A stretch of DNA of 64,000 nucleotides from positions 124,001 through 188,000 of the forward strand of contig NZ_CAJTLL010000001.1 of NCBI RefSeq assembly GCF_910577135.1. Direction: 5' to 3'. This DNA is from an uncultured Helicobacter sp. Lineage in GTDB: Bacteria; Campylobacterota; Campylobacteria; Campylobacterales; Helicobacteraceae. Position numbers and translations under genes: made by a program. Numbering within the stretch: position 1 is the stretch's first letter; every line of letters starts with the position of its first letter. Positions 18,633 to 28,268 of this stretch are shown here, piece by piece. Under the pieces are notes generated by a model. It was not told the origin of the DNA. It saw only the letters and a program-made list of their open reading frames with translations, and ran no database searches.

Positions 18633-19600
18633 TTATCTATTCCACTTCGCCTTATTATAATGGGTGCAGCCTACATCAAATCCGCTATCACAAGCTTTTT
18701 TATAGTATTTTAATACTTAAGAAACATCACTCTTACAGATTCTAAGCCGTGCTCATAGATTCCCCAGCAATCAAACACGCACTACGAGCGATATTTTCCA
18801 CATTTACCTCACATTTATAGGTATGTTGAGAATTCTCACCAAGCTTTGCCAAAGTTTTACAATTTGCCTTTATATCACTCCCACAAGCCTGTAAATATGC
18901 TCTAGGGCTTTTGCTATCCTTTCTTACCCTGCCAAGCCCCTGCATTTCCCACAATTCCAGCTGATAGCAACGATGTATATCTTGCGATTCACAACCCTTT
19001 TGCAACAGCATTCGCGCCTTTGTGCGATTCTTATTCACGCCTGATATATCCTGATAATAATAAAACACTAAGTTCCCACACGCTATACCTAGCCCCATCT
19101 CACAATGCTTTTGATAGACTTTGCCATATTCATTAAGATTCTCTGTGTCGCTGGATTGCTCTAAAAACTTTAGGTTTTCACATCCTGCCTTAAAACCATA
19201 CTCACAAGCAAGTGCGCTATATCGCTTTGCTTATATAATATCTTGTGTTAGTCCTTGTGCGTGTTCATAAAGCATAGAGAGATTATAGCAACCCTGCTAT
19301 CTTTTAGCTCAATAGCTTATCCCTAGCACACGGCAACCAAAAGCGGAATCTAACGCACAAGCCTTGAGCTCATATTTATGCAACAGCTCTCGCTTTTTCA
19401 GGAATAGATTCAAAAATGCCTAGCCACACCTCGCTCATAGCGATTTCATACGATTGCCTTTGTCGCTTTTTACTTGTGGCATTTGTAAGACAAGCCCTGC
19501 TATTTGCAGATTCTACATTTAGCATAGGGAATGGGTCTTTGCTGCTCTTTTTTGATATGTTCGATATAACCCCACTCCACCAAACCACTCTCCACATTCA
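18633..19600 (-). pseudogene. Decayed cysteine-rich Sel1/Hcp-like repeat protein
   Basis: Reading the minus strand, cysteine-spaced Sel1-like repeat pieces appear across the region: KYELKACALDSAFGCRVLGISY, then stop codons, QGCYNLSMLYEHAQG, a stop, RYSALACEYGFKAGCENL, HCEMGLGIACGNLVFYY (inside an open 118-residue stretch at 18742-19098), and finally YYKKACDSGFDVGC before a stop at 18633. Several in-frame stops and at least two frame changes break it, so no full protein can be made. Intact relatives in H. pylori (Hcp, SLR proteins) are secreted. The upstream limit is uncertain. Confidence 0.78.
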
Positions 19601-19728
19601 CTAAGGCTAAAAATAAAGTGATAGCTCACAATATGCAGTTTGCCCTGATTAGCTCAAATAGTGAAGCAAGGAGAGCATTAACGCATAAAATAAAGGCAAG
19701 AAATATCTATTTAAAGCACTTATTCACT

Positions 19729-20937
19729 TTACTTTCGCGCTTTACCAGCAATGATAAAACGCAGGGCATTAAGCTTAATAAACCCTGCCGCGTCCTTTTG
19801 ATTATATACAGAATCTTCCTCAAAGGTGCTGTATGCCGCACTGAAAAGTGAATTTTTAGATTCCCTGCCAATGACTATCACATTGCCCTTATAGAGTTTT
19901 AGCCGCACTACCCCGCTTACCCTTTGCTGTGTCTTATCGATTAGAGCTTGAAGCGCCTCACGTTCAGGGCTAAACCAATAGCCATTGTAAATAAGCTCAG
20001 CATATTTAGGCATAATAGAATCCTTTAAATGCGCCTCCTCTCTATCAAGACATAAAGATTCTATGGCACGATGAGCCTTAAGGTAAATGCTCCCGCCGGG
20101 CGTCTCATAGCAGCCCCGAGACTTCATACCCACATAGCGATTTTCTACTAAATCAAGTCGTCCAATGCCGTGCTTCCCGCCTAGCTCATTGAGTTTGCCC
20201 CAAAATGCCGCCGGGCTTAAACGCTCTCCATTTATCGCCACACCATCGCCCTTTTCAAAGGTAATGCTTATACTCTCTGGCTCATTTGGGGCATTCATAG
20301 GTGAGACACTCCATCGCCACATATCCTCTTCAGGCTCCACATTTGGGTCTTCTAGAATCTGCCCCTCATAGCTAATATGGAGTAAGTTTGCGTCCATTGA
20401 ATAGGGCGATTTGTTTGCCTTTTTCTCAATGGGAATCCCTGCAGATTCTGCATACGAGAGGAGCTTCTCGCGACTATTCAAGTCCCACTCTCTCCACGGG
20501 GCTATAACTTTAATATCTGGGTTAAGCGCATACGCGCCGATTTCAAATCGCATTTGGTCGTTGCCTTTGCCTGTGGCTCCGTGAGCGATAGCGTCCGCCC
20601 CGACTTTTTGGGCGATTTCTACCAATCTCTTAGCAATCAAAGGACGCGCGATGCTTGTGCCTAGCAGATATTCACCCTCATATATCGTATTAGCGCGAAA
20701 CATAGGGAAAACAAAATCCCTGATAAATTCCTCTCTCAAGTCCTCAATAAAGATATTTTCTTTCTTTATACCAAGTTTTAATGCCTTCTCTCGTGCGGGT
20801 TCTACCTCTTCACCCTGCCCGATGTCTGCGGTAAAAGTTACCACCTCGCAATGATAATTATCTCCTAGCCATTTGAGGATTACACTCGTATCTAACCCAC
20901 CGCTATATGCTAAAACGACTTTTTTAATTGCTGCCAT
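19729..20937 (-). CDS. argG: Argininosuccinate synthase
   Basis: Joins citrulline and aspartate with ATP in arginine synthesis. The 402-residue protein begins [20 protein letters not shown], the PP-loop ATP site, and continues with [15 protein letters not shown] and the conserved [10 protein letters not shown] region. It stands alone on the minus strand, flanked by the decayed Sel1 gene and an ABC permease. Confidence 0.97.
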   Translation of the reverse strand: MAAIKKVVLAYSGGLDTSVILKWLGDNYHCEVVTFTADIGQGEEVEPAREKALKLGIKKENIFIEDLREEFIRDFVFPMFRANTIYEGEYLLGTSIARPLIAKRLVEIAQKVGADAIAHGATGKGNDQMRFEIGAYALNPDIKVIAPWREWDLNSREKLLSYAESAGIPIEKKANKSPYSMDANLLHISYEGQILEDPNVEPEEDMWRWSVSPMNAPNEPESISITFEKGDGVAINGERLSPAAFWGKLNELGGKHGIGRLDLVENRYVGMKSRGCYETPGGSIYLKAHRAIESLCLDREEAHLKDSIMPKYAELIYNGYWFSPEREALQALIDKTQQRVSGVVRLKLYKGNVIVIGRESKNSLFSAAYSTFEEDSVYNQKDAAGFIKLNALRFIIAGKARK

Positions 20938-21038
20938 TTGCCACTCCCTTGTTTAGAATCTAAGGCAGGTATTATAATAAAAATTCTCTAAACTTTAAGG
21001 ACAAACAGGCAAGTCTTTCTCTAGGCTTAAAATAAGAG

Positions 21039-22241
21039 CTACTCTACTCTAGCTTCACGCTTTTTATAAATCATAATCCCAAAGGGCACAAAGAGGACAA
21101 AAGGCAGCAGCTCACACATCGTTTTTAAAGCGGTGGCGAAATCTACGCCATAGTTTGCGACCTGCACATAGAGCTTCAAATAATGGCTGATAGGCAAGAT
21201 CGTATGCCAAAAACTTGCAAACTCTCCCATAGAGTTTAAAGGAAAGGTAAGCCCTGTAAATGCAAAGCTTGGAGCGCAATAAATCGCCGCTATGGCAAGG
21301 GCGCGAGTATGGTCGCGAAAGAGCGCATAGGCAAATACCCCAACCCCCGAGTAGCCTAAAATCGTAAGCAACGCTCCGCCATACAAGACCAAATAGCTCC
21401 CGCGGAAGCTAAAGCCAAGTGCGGTAAAAAATAGCATCATTATCACCCACCAAAATGAGAATATTCCCGCATAGGCACATACTTTTGTGAGGATATACAC
21501 CCCCGCGCTAATGCCTTGAGGCATTTGACTTTGCTTACCCTTCACAAAGCCCACATCGCTTTCATCACGTGCGAGAGCATTAATCACACATAAAATTACG
21601 AGCATAATCCACGAGCAAGGCAGAATCCCTGTGAGCAAAAACTGCGAATAGCTGTTATTGATATTATAAAGGGGAGTGATTTGCATAAGAATAGGGGAGC
21701 TTTGCGCTAATGCAGCATTGAGATTATGTGTCTCGATGAGATGAGTGCCTAGCTTTGCCTTGACATTACTTGTCGCAATAAGCTGCTTAAACGCCCCCTC
21801 AATAGATTTAGCGATAAGCACTAGCTGCGCGTTATAATAAATAGGAATATGGCTAAGCACCCCCTTTTTGCTCCGCGCTTCAAGCCCATAAGGAAAAATA
21901 ACTAAAGCATAGATTTTGACATTGCTTATATCAGCTTTTGCCTCTTCAAGGCTGCTAAACTTCTGCGCGACATACATTGTGGGAATGCTATCAAGGTTGC
22001 TTATAAGCTCTCTGCTTAATGGGCTTTTGTCTAAATCCACTACGCCAATAGGCGCAGCCCTCACAAAGCTTTGTGAAAATACCGCCCATACAAAAAGCCC
22101 AAGCAAAAGCGGTGCGAGAGTGCAAAGAAACACAGAGAATCTATCATGAATAAAGCCATTAAATTCGCGTCTAAAAAATGATAAAAACTCCAAGAAATGC
22201 GCTTTTATCGCCATTTTTAGCTTTTGTTTGCTATTTTTCAC
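21039..22241 (-). CDS. ABC-2 type transporter permease (YhhJ/YbhS-like)
   Basis: 400 residues. An N-terminal helix (about 40-60), a large extracytoplasmic loop (IGVVDLDKSPLSRELISNLDS to about residue 180), and a cluster of five hydrophobic segments at 195-385 give the ABC-2 permease plan. Such permeases work with an ATPase and an HlyD-type adaptor to export drugs or envelope material. Neither partner is adjacent; a TolC-HlyD pair sits at 8916-11252. It overlaps the FlhB-tail gene by four bases. Confidence 0.82.
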   Translation of the reverse strand: MKNSKQKLKMAIKAHFLEFLSFFRREFNGFIHDRFSVFLCTLAPLLLGLFVWAVFSQSFVRAAPIGVVDLDKSPLSRELISNLDSIPTMYVAQKFSSLEEAKADISNVKIYALVIFPYGLEARSKKGVLSHIPIYYNAQLVLIAKSIEGAFKQLIATSNVKAKLGTHLIETHNLNAALAQSSPILMQITPLYNINNSYSQFLLTGILPCSWIMLVILCVINALARDESDVGFVKGKQSQMPQGISAGVYILTKVCAYAGIFSFWWVIMMLFFTALGFSFRGSYLVLYGGALLTILGYSGVGVFAYALFRDHTRALAIAAIYCAPSFAFTGLTFPLNSMGEFASFWHTILPISHYLKLYVQVANYGVDFATALKTMCELLPFVLFVPFGIMIYKKREARVE

Positions 22242-22516
22242 ATAATATCCTTGCTAAGCTGCGCCTCTCTCTCACATTGGAGTAGCCATATAAACACCTC
22301 TACCACGGCATTATACATTTCAGGCGGGATATGGGAATCTAGTGGCACATCAAAAAGAGATTCTACAAGCAAATGATTAGTAAAAAGTGGCACATCAAAA
22401 GCCTTTGCCTTAGCGATAATACGCATAGCAAGTTCATTTCTGCCCTTAGCTACTACACGTGGGGCATTGTCATTTACTGCATTGTAGCTAAGGGCAACTG
22501 CTTTTTTATCTCTCAC
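22238..22516 (-). CDS. FlhB C-terminal-domain homologue (FlhX-like)
   Basis: 92 residues matching only the cytoplasmic tail of the flagellar export switch FlhB: AVALSYN, APRVVAKGRNELAMRI and IPPEMYNAVVEVFIWL. The protein begins just where FlhB would continue after its NPTH autocleavage site, and has neither that motif nor membrane helices. In Helicobacter a similar stand-alone protein lies beside ribE and can replace the cleaved FlhB fragment in flagellar export. Here it is 21 bases after ribE. Confidence 0.85.
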   Translation of the reverse strand: MRDKKAVALSYNAVNDNAPRVVAKGRNELAMRIIAKAKAFDVPLFTNHLLVESLFDVPLDSHIPPEMYNAVVEVFIWLLQCEREAQLSKDIM

Positions 22517-22537
22517 GTATCTTTCCTTACAATGTGC

Positions 22538-23173
22538 TTAATAGCTCAATGAAGCCATATCTATCTCACTCCACGAGAAAGAATCGGGCTTGTTTTGCAT
22601 TATCGTGCGAAGTGTGCTAACAACGCTACGCGTGATAATATCTGTCTCAAGATTCACTCTCCTACCAATGTGAAACTTCCCAAAAAGCGTATTTTGCAAG
22701 GTATGAGGGATAAGAGTAAGCTTAAAGGCGTCTTTTGTAGATTCTACAACCGTTAGACTAATCCCCTCTATGCATATAGAGCCCTTAGAGATAATGTATG
22801 AAAGCACTTCTTTAGAAGATTCTATCCAAAAATCGCTTGAATCCCTATGGTGCTTAATGTCTGTAATACGCCCTATACCATCGATATGCCCCTGCACGAT
22901 ATGCCCATCAAATCTATCTCCCACTTGCAAAGCTGGCTCTAAATGCACGAATGCTCCTTGTGCGTAGTTTTCTGTGGCGATGTGCTTTTGTGTGTGTGTG
23001 CTTAACTCCATTACCATACCACCTTGAAAAACCCTTATAGCCGTGAGACAAGCCCCATTAATCGCAATAGAATCTCCTATGTGCGCTTGATTATACGATG
23101 TGAGAATTTCAAGTGTGTTATTTCTAAAAGACTTCACTTGTGCGATATACCGAACCAATCCACTAAACATCAT
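22538..23173 (-). CDS. ribE: Riboflavin synthase, alpha subunit
   Basis: Dismutates two 6,7-dimethyl-8-ribityllumazines into riboflavin. The 211-residue protein is two tandem lumazine-binding barrels: MMFSGLVRYIA with GDSIAINGACLTA in the first and HFDGHIVQGHIDGIG-like residues with KGSICIEGISLTV in the second. The gene is divergent from tatD. Confidence 0.94.
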   Translation of the reverse strand: MMFSGLVRYIAQVKSFRNNTLEILTSYNQAHIGDSIAINGACLTAIRVFQGGMVMELSTHTQKHIATENYAQGAFVHLEPALQVGDRFDGHIVQGHIDGIGRITDIKHHRDSSDFWIESSKEVLSYIISKGSICIEGISLTVVESTKDAFKLTLIPHTLQNTLFGKFHIGRRVNLETDIITRSVVSTLRTIMQNKPDSFSWSEIDMASLSY

Positions 23174-23222
23174 CTTTCCTTATAGAGTTTCTTTGATATT
23201 TAATTTTAACATAGCTTAATTG

Positions 23223-23231
23223 TGCTAGAAT
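23223..23231 (+). promoter_or_regulatory. Extended -10 promoter candidate for tatD operon
   Basis: TGCTAGAAT, a TGn-extended -10 box in the AT-rich gap between divergent ribE and tatD, about 50 bases before the tatD ATG. It has the same form as the box before fabD. Confidence 0.4.
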
Positions 23232-23282
23232 TTCGCCTTTTATTCTAACATATCAATACCAATTAAAAGGATTTTACCCGCG

Positions 23283-24110
23283 ATGAGTGCGAGAGAACCT
23301 ATACCATTTGATTATATGATAGACACGCATTGTCATTTAGATTCCAAACAATTTGAAAATGACTTAGAGCAAGTGATTGAACGCGCCCTAAGCCATAAAG
23401 TGCGCAAAATCATCATTCCGGGCGCGGATATACGCACTTTACCCCAAGCACAAGCCATAGCACACAAATATGAGAATGTGTATTATGCCACAGGGGTGCA
23501 TCCCACGGACATTGAGCTCTTTGATGAATTGGTACTAAAAGACGCGCTCAAAGATAACAAATGTATCGCTATTGGGGAGTGTGGATTAGACTATTATTAT
23601 TTGCCAAAGATAGTAGAGGATTCTGCAGAATCTATAATGCAGCAAAGAGAAGCCATTAAGCAGAGACAAAAGGAATGTTTTATCGCACAAATTGAACTCT
23701 CTTTATCCTATCAAAAGCCCCTTATCGTGCATATACGTGAGGCAAGCAATGATAGCTTTGAGATTTTACAAAACTATCCTTTAGCTTATGGGGTGTTGCA
23801 TTGCTATAATGCGGATAGAATCTTGCTTGATTTACAGGAGCGGTTTTATTATGGTATTGGCGGGGTTTGCACGTTTAAAAACGCAAGCCGACTTTTAGAG
23901 GTGTTGCCCCTACTTCCAAAGGAACGTATCGTGCTTGAAACAGACGCGCCCTATCTCACGCCTCACCCACACAGAGGCACACGTAATGAGCCCTATCACA
24001 TTCCGCTGATTATGGCACAGATTGCTAATGTGCTACAAATGAGCGAAAAAGAAGTGATAGAATCTAGCACAGCAAATGCTTTAAGACTCTTTAAGGAACT
24101 TAATGATTAA
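23283..24110 (+). CDS. tatD: TatD-family metal-dependent hydrolase (DNase)
   Basis: 275 residues. IDTHCHLD gives the first metal ligands, IGECGLDYYY, VHIREA and ETDAPYLTPHPHRG the remaining ones, as in TatD. Family members are 3'-5' exonucleases or tRNA-end deacylases. It leads the plus-strand envelope block, and its 3' end overlaps the longer possible start of the next gene. Confidence 0.92.
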   Translation: MSAREPIPFDYMIDTHCHLDSKQFENDLEQVIERALSHKVRKIIIPGADIRTLPQAQAIAHKYENVYYATGVHPTDIELFDELVLKDALKDNKCIAIGECGLDYYYLPKIVEDSAESIMQQREAIKQRQKECFIAQIELSLSYQKPLIVHIREASNDSFEILQNYPLAYGVLHCYNADRILLDLQERFYYGIGGVCTFKNASRLLEVLPLLPKERIVLETDAPYLTPHPHRGTRNEPYHIPLIMAQIANVLQMSEKEVIESSTANALRLFKELND

Positions 24111-24129
24111 GCAAAAACAAGGAGCTTTG

Positions 24130-25239
24130 ATGTCTATATTATTGCGCGTAGCTTGTGCGTGGATACTTATTTTTTGCACTGCTTTAAGTGATGAAGGGGA
24201 TATTTATGCTCTTACTTATAATAAAAGAACAAATAGTGTTCTTAACTCCTTTGGTGTGCATACAGGGTTTATCATCAGTATGGCGGATACACAGAGGGTG
24301 CAGAAAATCGAGGAAAAATGGCAATATTTCGTGCAGAAATTTACCAAAAGCTATGAATTTATCCCTGTGCTGAAAAATATGATGGCAAAAGAGGGAGTGC
24401 CACAAGAGTTTTTATTTCTCGCTATGGCAGAATCCGAATTTACTCTCACAGCAAAAAGTCCTAAAAAAGCTATGGGTATGTGGCAGATTATGCCCGGAAC
24501 GGCTAAGGGCTTGGGCTTAGAGATTAATAGCTATATTGATGAGCGAAAAGACCCGATTAAAAGCACAGAAGCAGCAATAAAGTATCTTAAGTATCTCTAT
24601 GATGCCACAGGCGAGTGGTATTTAGCCGCTATGGCATATAATTGTGGATTAGGGCGATTGAAAAGAGGTATAGAAGAAGCTGGTGGTGATAGCTCTATAG
24701 GGACATTGCTTGATGAAGAGGCACAATACATTCCAGCAGAAACGCGCAATTATATCCGCACGATTTTAGCTATGAGTTTGCTTTTTAATGATGTAGATTT
24801 TTTAAGGGCACAAAATGTAGATTATTTACTTAATCGTGGGGTAACTGATAGTATTGCAAGTGTAAGCGTTAAGGGTGGTATCTCGCTAAGTGCTATTGCT
24901 AAAAGTGCTAAGATTCCATTAAATGAACTACAAAAATATAATCGCCATTTTACACGTTCTATCCTCCCGCCGGGCAATCGATACTATAATGTCTATTTGC
25001 CTTATGATAAACTTCGCATCTTTAAGCAAAATTTCAAAGAGGATTATCCAGAATCTGTGTTTGTAACACATATTGTGCAAAAGGGTGAGAGCCTTAGCGT
25101 AATCGCGCAAAACTATAAAGTATCCATCAAAGAATTGCAAGATATTAATGGCATTAAGGGCTCGCATATACGCATTGACCAAAAGCTAACTATTCCCGTC
25201 CTAAAGGGAAAGAAAGCTACAATCGCAGATGGACGATAA
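24130..25239 (+). CDS. mltD: Membrane-bound lytic murein transglycosylase with LysM domains
   Basis: Cleaves peptidoglycan glycan strands in the periplasm. From the ATG at 24130, which has AAGGAG six bases upstream (an earlier in-frame ATG at 24103 lacks one), there are 369 residues: a signal peptide, an SLT domain with FLFLAMAESEF (catalytic Glu), MGMWQIMPGTA and AYNCGLGRLK, a weak LysM near 240, and a clear C-terminal LysM (VQKGESLSVIAQNYKVS). tatD-mltD-rlpA order is conserved with H. pylori. Confidence 0.9.
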   Translation: MSILLRVACAWILIFCTALSDEGDIYALTYNKRTNSVLNSFGVHTGFIISMADTQRVQKIEEKWQYFVQKFTKSYEFIPVLKNMMAKEGVPQEFLFLAMAESEFTLTAKSPKKAMGMWQIMPGTAKGLGLEINSYIDERKDPIKSTEAAIKYLKYLYDATGEWYLAAMAYNCGLGRLKRGIEEAGGDSSIGTLLDEEAQYIPAETRNYIRTILAMSLLFNDVDFLRAQNVDYLLNRGVTDSIASVSVKGGISLSAIAKSAKIPLNELQKYNRHFTRSILPPGNRYYNVYLPYDKLRIFKQNFKEDYPESVFVTHIVQKGESLSVIAQNYKVSIKELQDINGIKGSHIRIDQKLTIPVLKGKKATIADGR

Positions 25240-25250
25240 GGAGGTAAATT

Positions 25251-26162
25251 ATGAAAAAGGTAAATATGATGAGAATATTTTTATATCCTTTGTTTATGGT
25301 GGTGTGTTGCATAGGATTCTTAGGCTGTTTGGAGAAAAGTGCAGATTGGAATGATAATGCTAAAAGCACAAAGGGCTTTAATGATAGCTTTGATGATTTA
25401 GATGCCTTTAATCAAGGTATTACGCCTAATATCGGGGGCAATTCTATGAGGGAATCTCCAGCCATTCAAGAAGCCACAATGCGCCCCTATCAAGTCGCAG
25501 GGAAGTGGTATTACCCTGAAAAGGTAAGTTTAGGCGACAGCTTTGATGGCTATGCGAGCTGGTATGGGGAGGACTTTCATACCAAGAAAACCTCTAATGG
25601 TGAAACTTATAATATGCACGCTCACACTGCCGCACACAAAACCTTCCCTATGAATACGGTGGTAAAGGTGTTAAATGTAGAAAATGGCAAAAGCACAATT
25701 GTGCGCATTAATGATAGAGGACCATTTGTAGAGGGGCGCATTATAGATTTAAGCTCTGTGGCAGCTCACGATATTGATATGGTCAAAGTTGGCACAGCAA
25801 AAGTGCGTTTAGAAGTCATTGGTTTTGGTGGGGTGATAAATAAAGATGTAAAACAAGCCGTGCAAAATGTGCAGAGTGATGATATATTAAAAAGTGAATT
25901 TCAAGTATCAAGCACACCAAAATCTGTCAGTGGCGGGGATTTCGCCATTCAGGTGGGAGCATTTAGACGATATGAGGGGGCGCAAATCACACAGGAGCGA
26001 TTCTCTCACACACCACCTTATCAAAGCGTGATTAAGGAATTTGAGCTTGATGGTGCGCCTATCTATCGGGTATTTTTGAGAGGATTCCAAAGTGAGCAGG
26101 AAGCAAGGGATTTTTTAAAGAAAAATCCGCAGATTCAGGGAGGATTCTTTATCCGCAATTGA
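25251..26162 (+). CDS. rlpA: Septal ring lytic transglycosylase / lipoprotein RlpA
   Basis: 303 residues: a lipoprotein signal with cysteine in GFLGC, a double-psi beta-barrel domain (YASWYGEDFHTKKTSNGETYN and NDRGPFVEGRIIDLS) and a C-terminal SPOR domain (FAIQVGAFRRYEGAQ) that binds denuded glycan at the septum. RlpA trims such glycan in some bacteria. It follows mltD by 11 bases, suggesting joint expression of two murein enzymes. Confidence 0.9.
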   Translation: MKKVNMMRIFLYPLFMVVCCIGFLGCLEKSADWNDNAKSTKGFNDSFDDLDAFNQGITPNIGGNSMRESPAIQEATMRPYQVAGKWYYPEKVSLGDSFDGYASWYGEDFHTKKTSNGETYNMHAHTAAHKTFPMNTVVKVLNVENGKSTIVRINDRGPFVEGRIIDLSSVAAHDIDMVKVGTAKVRLEVIGFGGVINKDVKQAVQNVQSDDILKSEFQVSSTPKSVSGGDFAIQVGAFRRYEGAQITQERFSHTPPYQSVIKEFELDGAPIYRVFLRGFQSEQEARDFLKKNPQIQGGFFIRN

Positions 26163-26184
26163 GCTAATTGCAAGGAGTAAGGCA

Positions 26185-26787
26185 ATGAAACAAGATAATA
26201 TCATACAAAAGAGTCGCAAGACAAAAGAGACAGATATTGCCTTAAGTGTGCTGCTATATGGCAGTGGCAAGGCAAATATACAAACCCAAATTGGCTTTTT
26301 CAACCATATGCTTGAAGCCCTCACAAAGCATTCATTGATGGATATTACTTTGCAATGCAAGGGCGATGTATTTGTCGATGGGCATCATAGCATAGAAGAT
26401 TGCGGTATCGTGCTAGGGGCGGCATTAAACGAAGCTATTTACCCCGCACAAGGCATTGAGCGATTTGGTAATGCAAGTGTGGTGATGGACGAAGCTTGCG
26501 TAGAATGCGATATTGATGTGAGCAATCGCCCATTTTTAGTCTTTGACACGCATAACTACACGCTCCCATTTAAAGGTATGGTAGGGGAACTTGATGTAGA
26601 ACTTGTGGAGGAGTTTTTCCGTGCAATTTGCTTTAATGCACATTTAAGTGCACATATCGTGCTTAAACGTGGCAAGAATCTCCATCATATCATTGAGGCG
26701 ATGTTTAAATCCTTTGGCGTGGCATTCCGCCGTGCATTGAGTGAAAATCCTAGAATCTGCATTCCCTCTACAAAAGGTATCCTATGA
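26185..26787 (+). CDS. hisB: Imidazoleglycerol-phosphate dehydratase
   Basis: Sixth step of histidine synthesis. The 200-residue protein is the monofunctional form, with FFNHMLEALTKHS, HHSIEDCGIVLG and FFRAICFNAHLSAHI, the metal-binding histidine motifs of HisB. It lies inside the envelope block between rlpA and kdsC, where I recall no such gene in H. pylori; no other his gene is in the window. AAGGAG precedes the ATG. Confidence 0.95.
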   Translation: MKQDNIIQKSRKTKETDIALSVLLYGSGKANIQTQIGFFNHMLEALTKHSLMDITLQCKGDVFVDGHHSIEDCGIVLGAALNEAIYPAQGIERFGNASVVMDEACVECDIDVSNRPFLVFDTHNYTLPFKGMVGELDVELVEEFFRAICFNAHLSAHIVLKRGKNLHHIIEAMFKSFGVAFRRALSENPRICIPSTKGIL

Positions 26788-27278
26788 TAAAACTCCTTGT
26801 CTTTGATGTCGATGGGACATTGAGCGATGGCAAGGTGTATTATTCCCAAAGTGGCGAGGAGATAAAGAGCTTTGATATACGCGATGGATTAGCGATCAAT
26901 GTATGGAATCGCCATCTTAAACGTGCTAGTGCGATTATCACAGGAAGAGAATCTGCAATGGTGCGCAAACGTGCGCAGGAGCTAGGTATAGCGCATATTT
27001 ATATGGGCGTAGAGGATAAGGGTAAGGTGCTTAGGGCATTGCTTGAAGAGCTACATTTGCAAGAGAATGAAGTAGCCTGTATTGGCGATGATTTGAATGA
27101 TTTAAGTATGTTTAGACAATGTCGCTTTGCCTATATGCCAAAAAACGGTGCAAAGGCGTTAAAAAAATATGCCTACAAGGTGCTTTCATCACTTGGTGGC
27201 GATGGAGCGGTACGAGAAATGATAGAAGATGTCTTAAGGCTCAATAAGGATAAAAAACTTGAAAAATATTTCTTATAG
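26784..27278 (+). CDS. kdsC: 3-deoxy-D-manno-octulosonate 8-phosphate phosphatase
   Basis: 164 residues of the HAD superfamily: FDVDGTLSDGKVYY holds the nucleophile aspartate, ITGRES the second motif and CIGDDLNDLSMF the metal aspartates. The C0-cap, tetrameric KdsC type makes KDO for the LPS inner core. It overlaps hisB by four bases and lptC by 20. Confidence 0.9.
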   Translation: MIKLLVFDVDGTLSDGKVYYSQSGEEIKSFDIRDGLAINVWNRHLKRASAIITGRESAMVRKRAQELGIAHIYMGVEDKGKVLRALLEELHLQENEVACIGDDLNDLSMFRQCRFAYMPKNGAKALKKYAYKVLSSLGGDGAVREMIEDVLRLNKDKKLEKYFL

Positions 27279-27792
27279 AATCTATACATTTTTTATTGCT
27301 TTATTATGCTTTAGCTTAGGAAGTATAGTGTTTTTCACACAGGATAATGAGCTACATAAAGCCATTGGCAAGGAGATTCCTAATATTGAAATCAATAACT
27401 TCACACTCTATTTGATAAATCCCCAATACACACAAGCTATTTCGTGGGGGACAAGGGCATTGCGCTTTGAAGAACACGAGGAGATTTATGAGCTTTTTAT
27501 GAATCAACTTAATAATAATTTTAATGAATATATATATGCCCCTTTTGTATATAGTAAAAATCATATCTACACCTTTTCGCAAGGTGTAGATTATCTACGT
27601 TTAGATGGATTGTATTTTTGGAGCAAATGGGCGACTTATCATTACGCCACGCGTATTTTTAGAGGCAGGGGCGATTTCATTTTGCACAATTCCACGACAC
27701 AAGCCATAGGGCAGAATATCTACTATAATATACTGCAACATACCATTAAAGCAGATTCTATACGAGCAAATATCACTATGGAGGGCAAATAA
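27259..27792 (+). CDS. lptC: LPS export protein LptC
   Basis: 177 residues with one N-terminal membrane helix and a beta-rich periplasmic domain (NFTLYLINPQ, GVDYLRLDGLYFWSK, AIGQNIYYNILQHTIKA). It starts with TTG at 27259, eight bases after AAGGA, inside the end of kdsC. LptC passes LPS from the LptBFG extractor to LptA. Sequence similarity in this family is weak; the position between kdsC and lptA supports the call. Confidence 0.78.
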   Translation: MKNISYRIYTFFIALLCFSLGSIVFFTQDNELHKAIGKEIPNIEINNFTLYLINPQYTQAISWGTRALRFEEHEEIYELFMNQLNNNFNEYIYAPFVYSKNHIYTFSQGVDYLRLDGLYFWSKWATYHYATRIFRGRGDFILHNSTTQAIGQNIYYNILQHTIKADSIRANITMEGK

Positions 27793-28265
27793 TGTATAAG
27801 ATTTGCCCTATAATAATGTGTGTGTGTATGTGTGCTGCTGCTACCTCGTCGCATCTAGAAGTGAGTGCAAAAACAATACAAAGCGATTTAAAAAAGGGGC
27901 AGACGATACTAAGTGGCGAAGTGATGATAATAAAGGGTGAGGATAAACTATGGGCTGATGAAGTGGTGATACAAACTGATAAAAAGAATCAACCTCTTAC
28001 ATACACGGCTATTGGCAATGTGAGATTCTATACCAAAATGCCTGATAAGAAAATCAAAGGGAGGGCAAAAAGGGCAGTGTATGATGTGCAAAAAGATGAA
28101 TATCAACTTTTTAATAATGCGATGATTGAGGAGGTGGGGAAAAGTAACGCCATTAGAGGTAATATCATCACGCTTAATCCCACAACACAAGAGGCTTCCG
28201 TGAAAGGCTCAAATCAAAAACCTAGTGTGCTTACCTTTATTATGGAAGATGATAAAAAAGAGTGA
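27792..28265 (+). CDS. lptA: LPS transport periplasmic protein LptA
   Basis: 157 residues with a signal peptide and an OstA-like fold: VSAKTIQSDLKKGQTILSGEV, IKGEDKLWADEVVI and IKGRAKRAVYDVQKDEYQL. LptA bridges inner and outer membranes for LPS transport. Its ATG overlaps the lptC stop by one base. Confidence 0.87.
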   Translation: MYKICPIIMCVCMCAAATSSHLEVSAKTIQSDLKKGQTILSGEVMIIKGEDKLWADEVVIQTDKKNQPLTYTAIGNVRFYTKMPDKKIKGRAKRAVYDVQKDEYQLFNNAMIEEVGKSNAIRGNIITLNPTTQEASVKGSNQKPSVLTFIMEDDKKE

Positions 28266-28268
28266 AAT

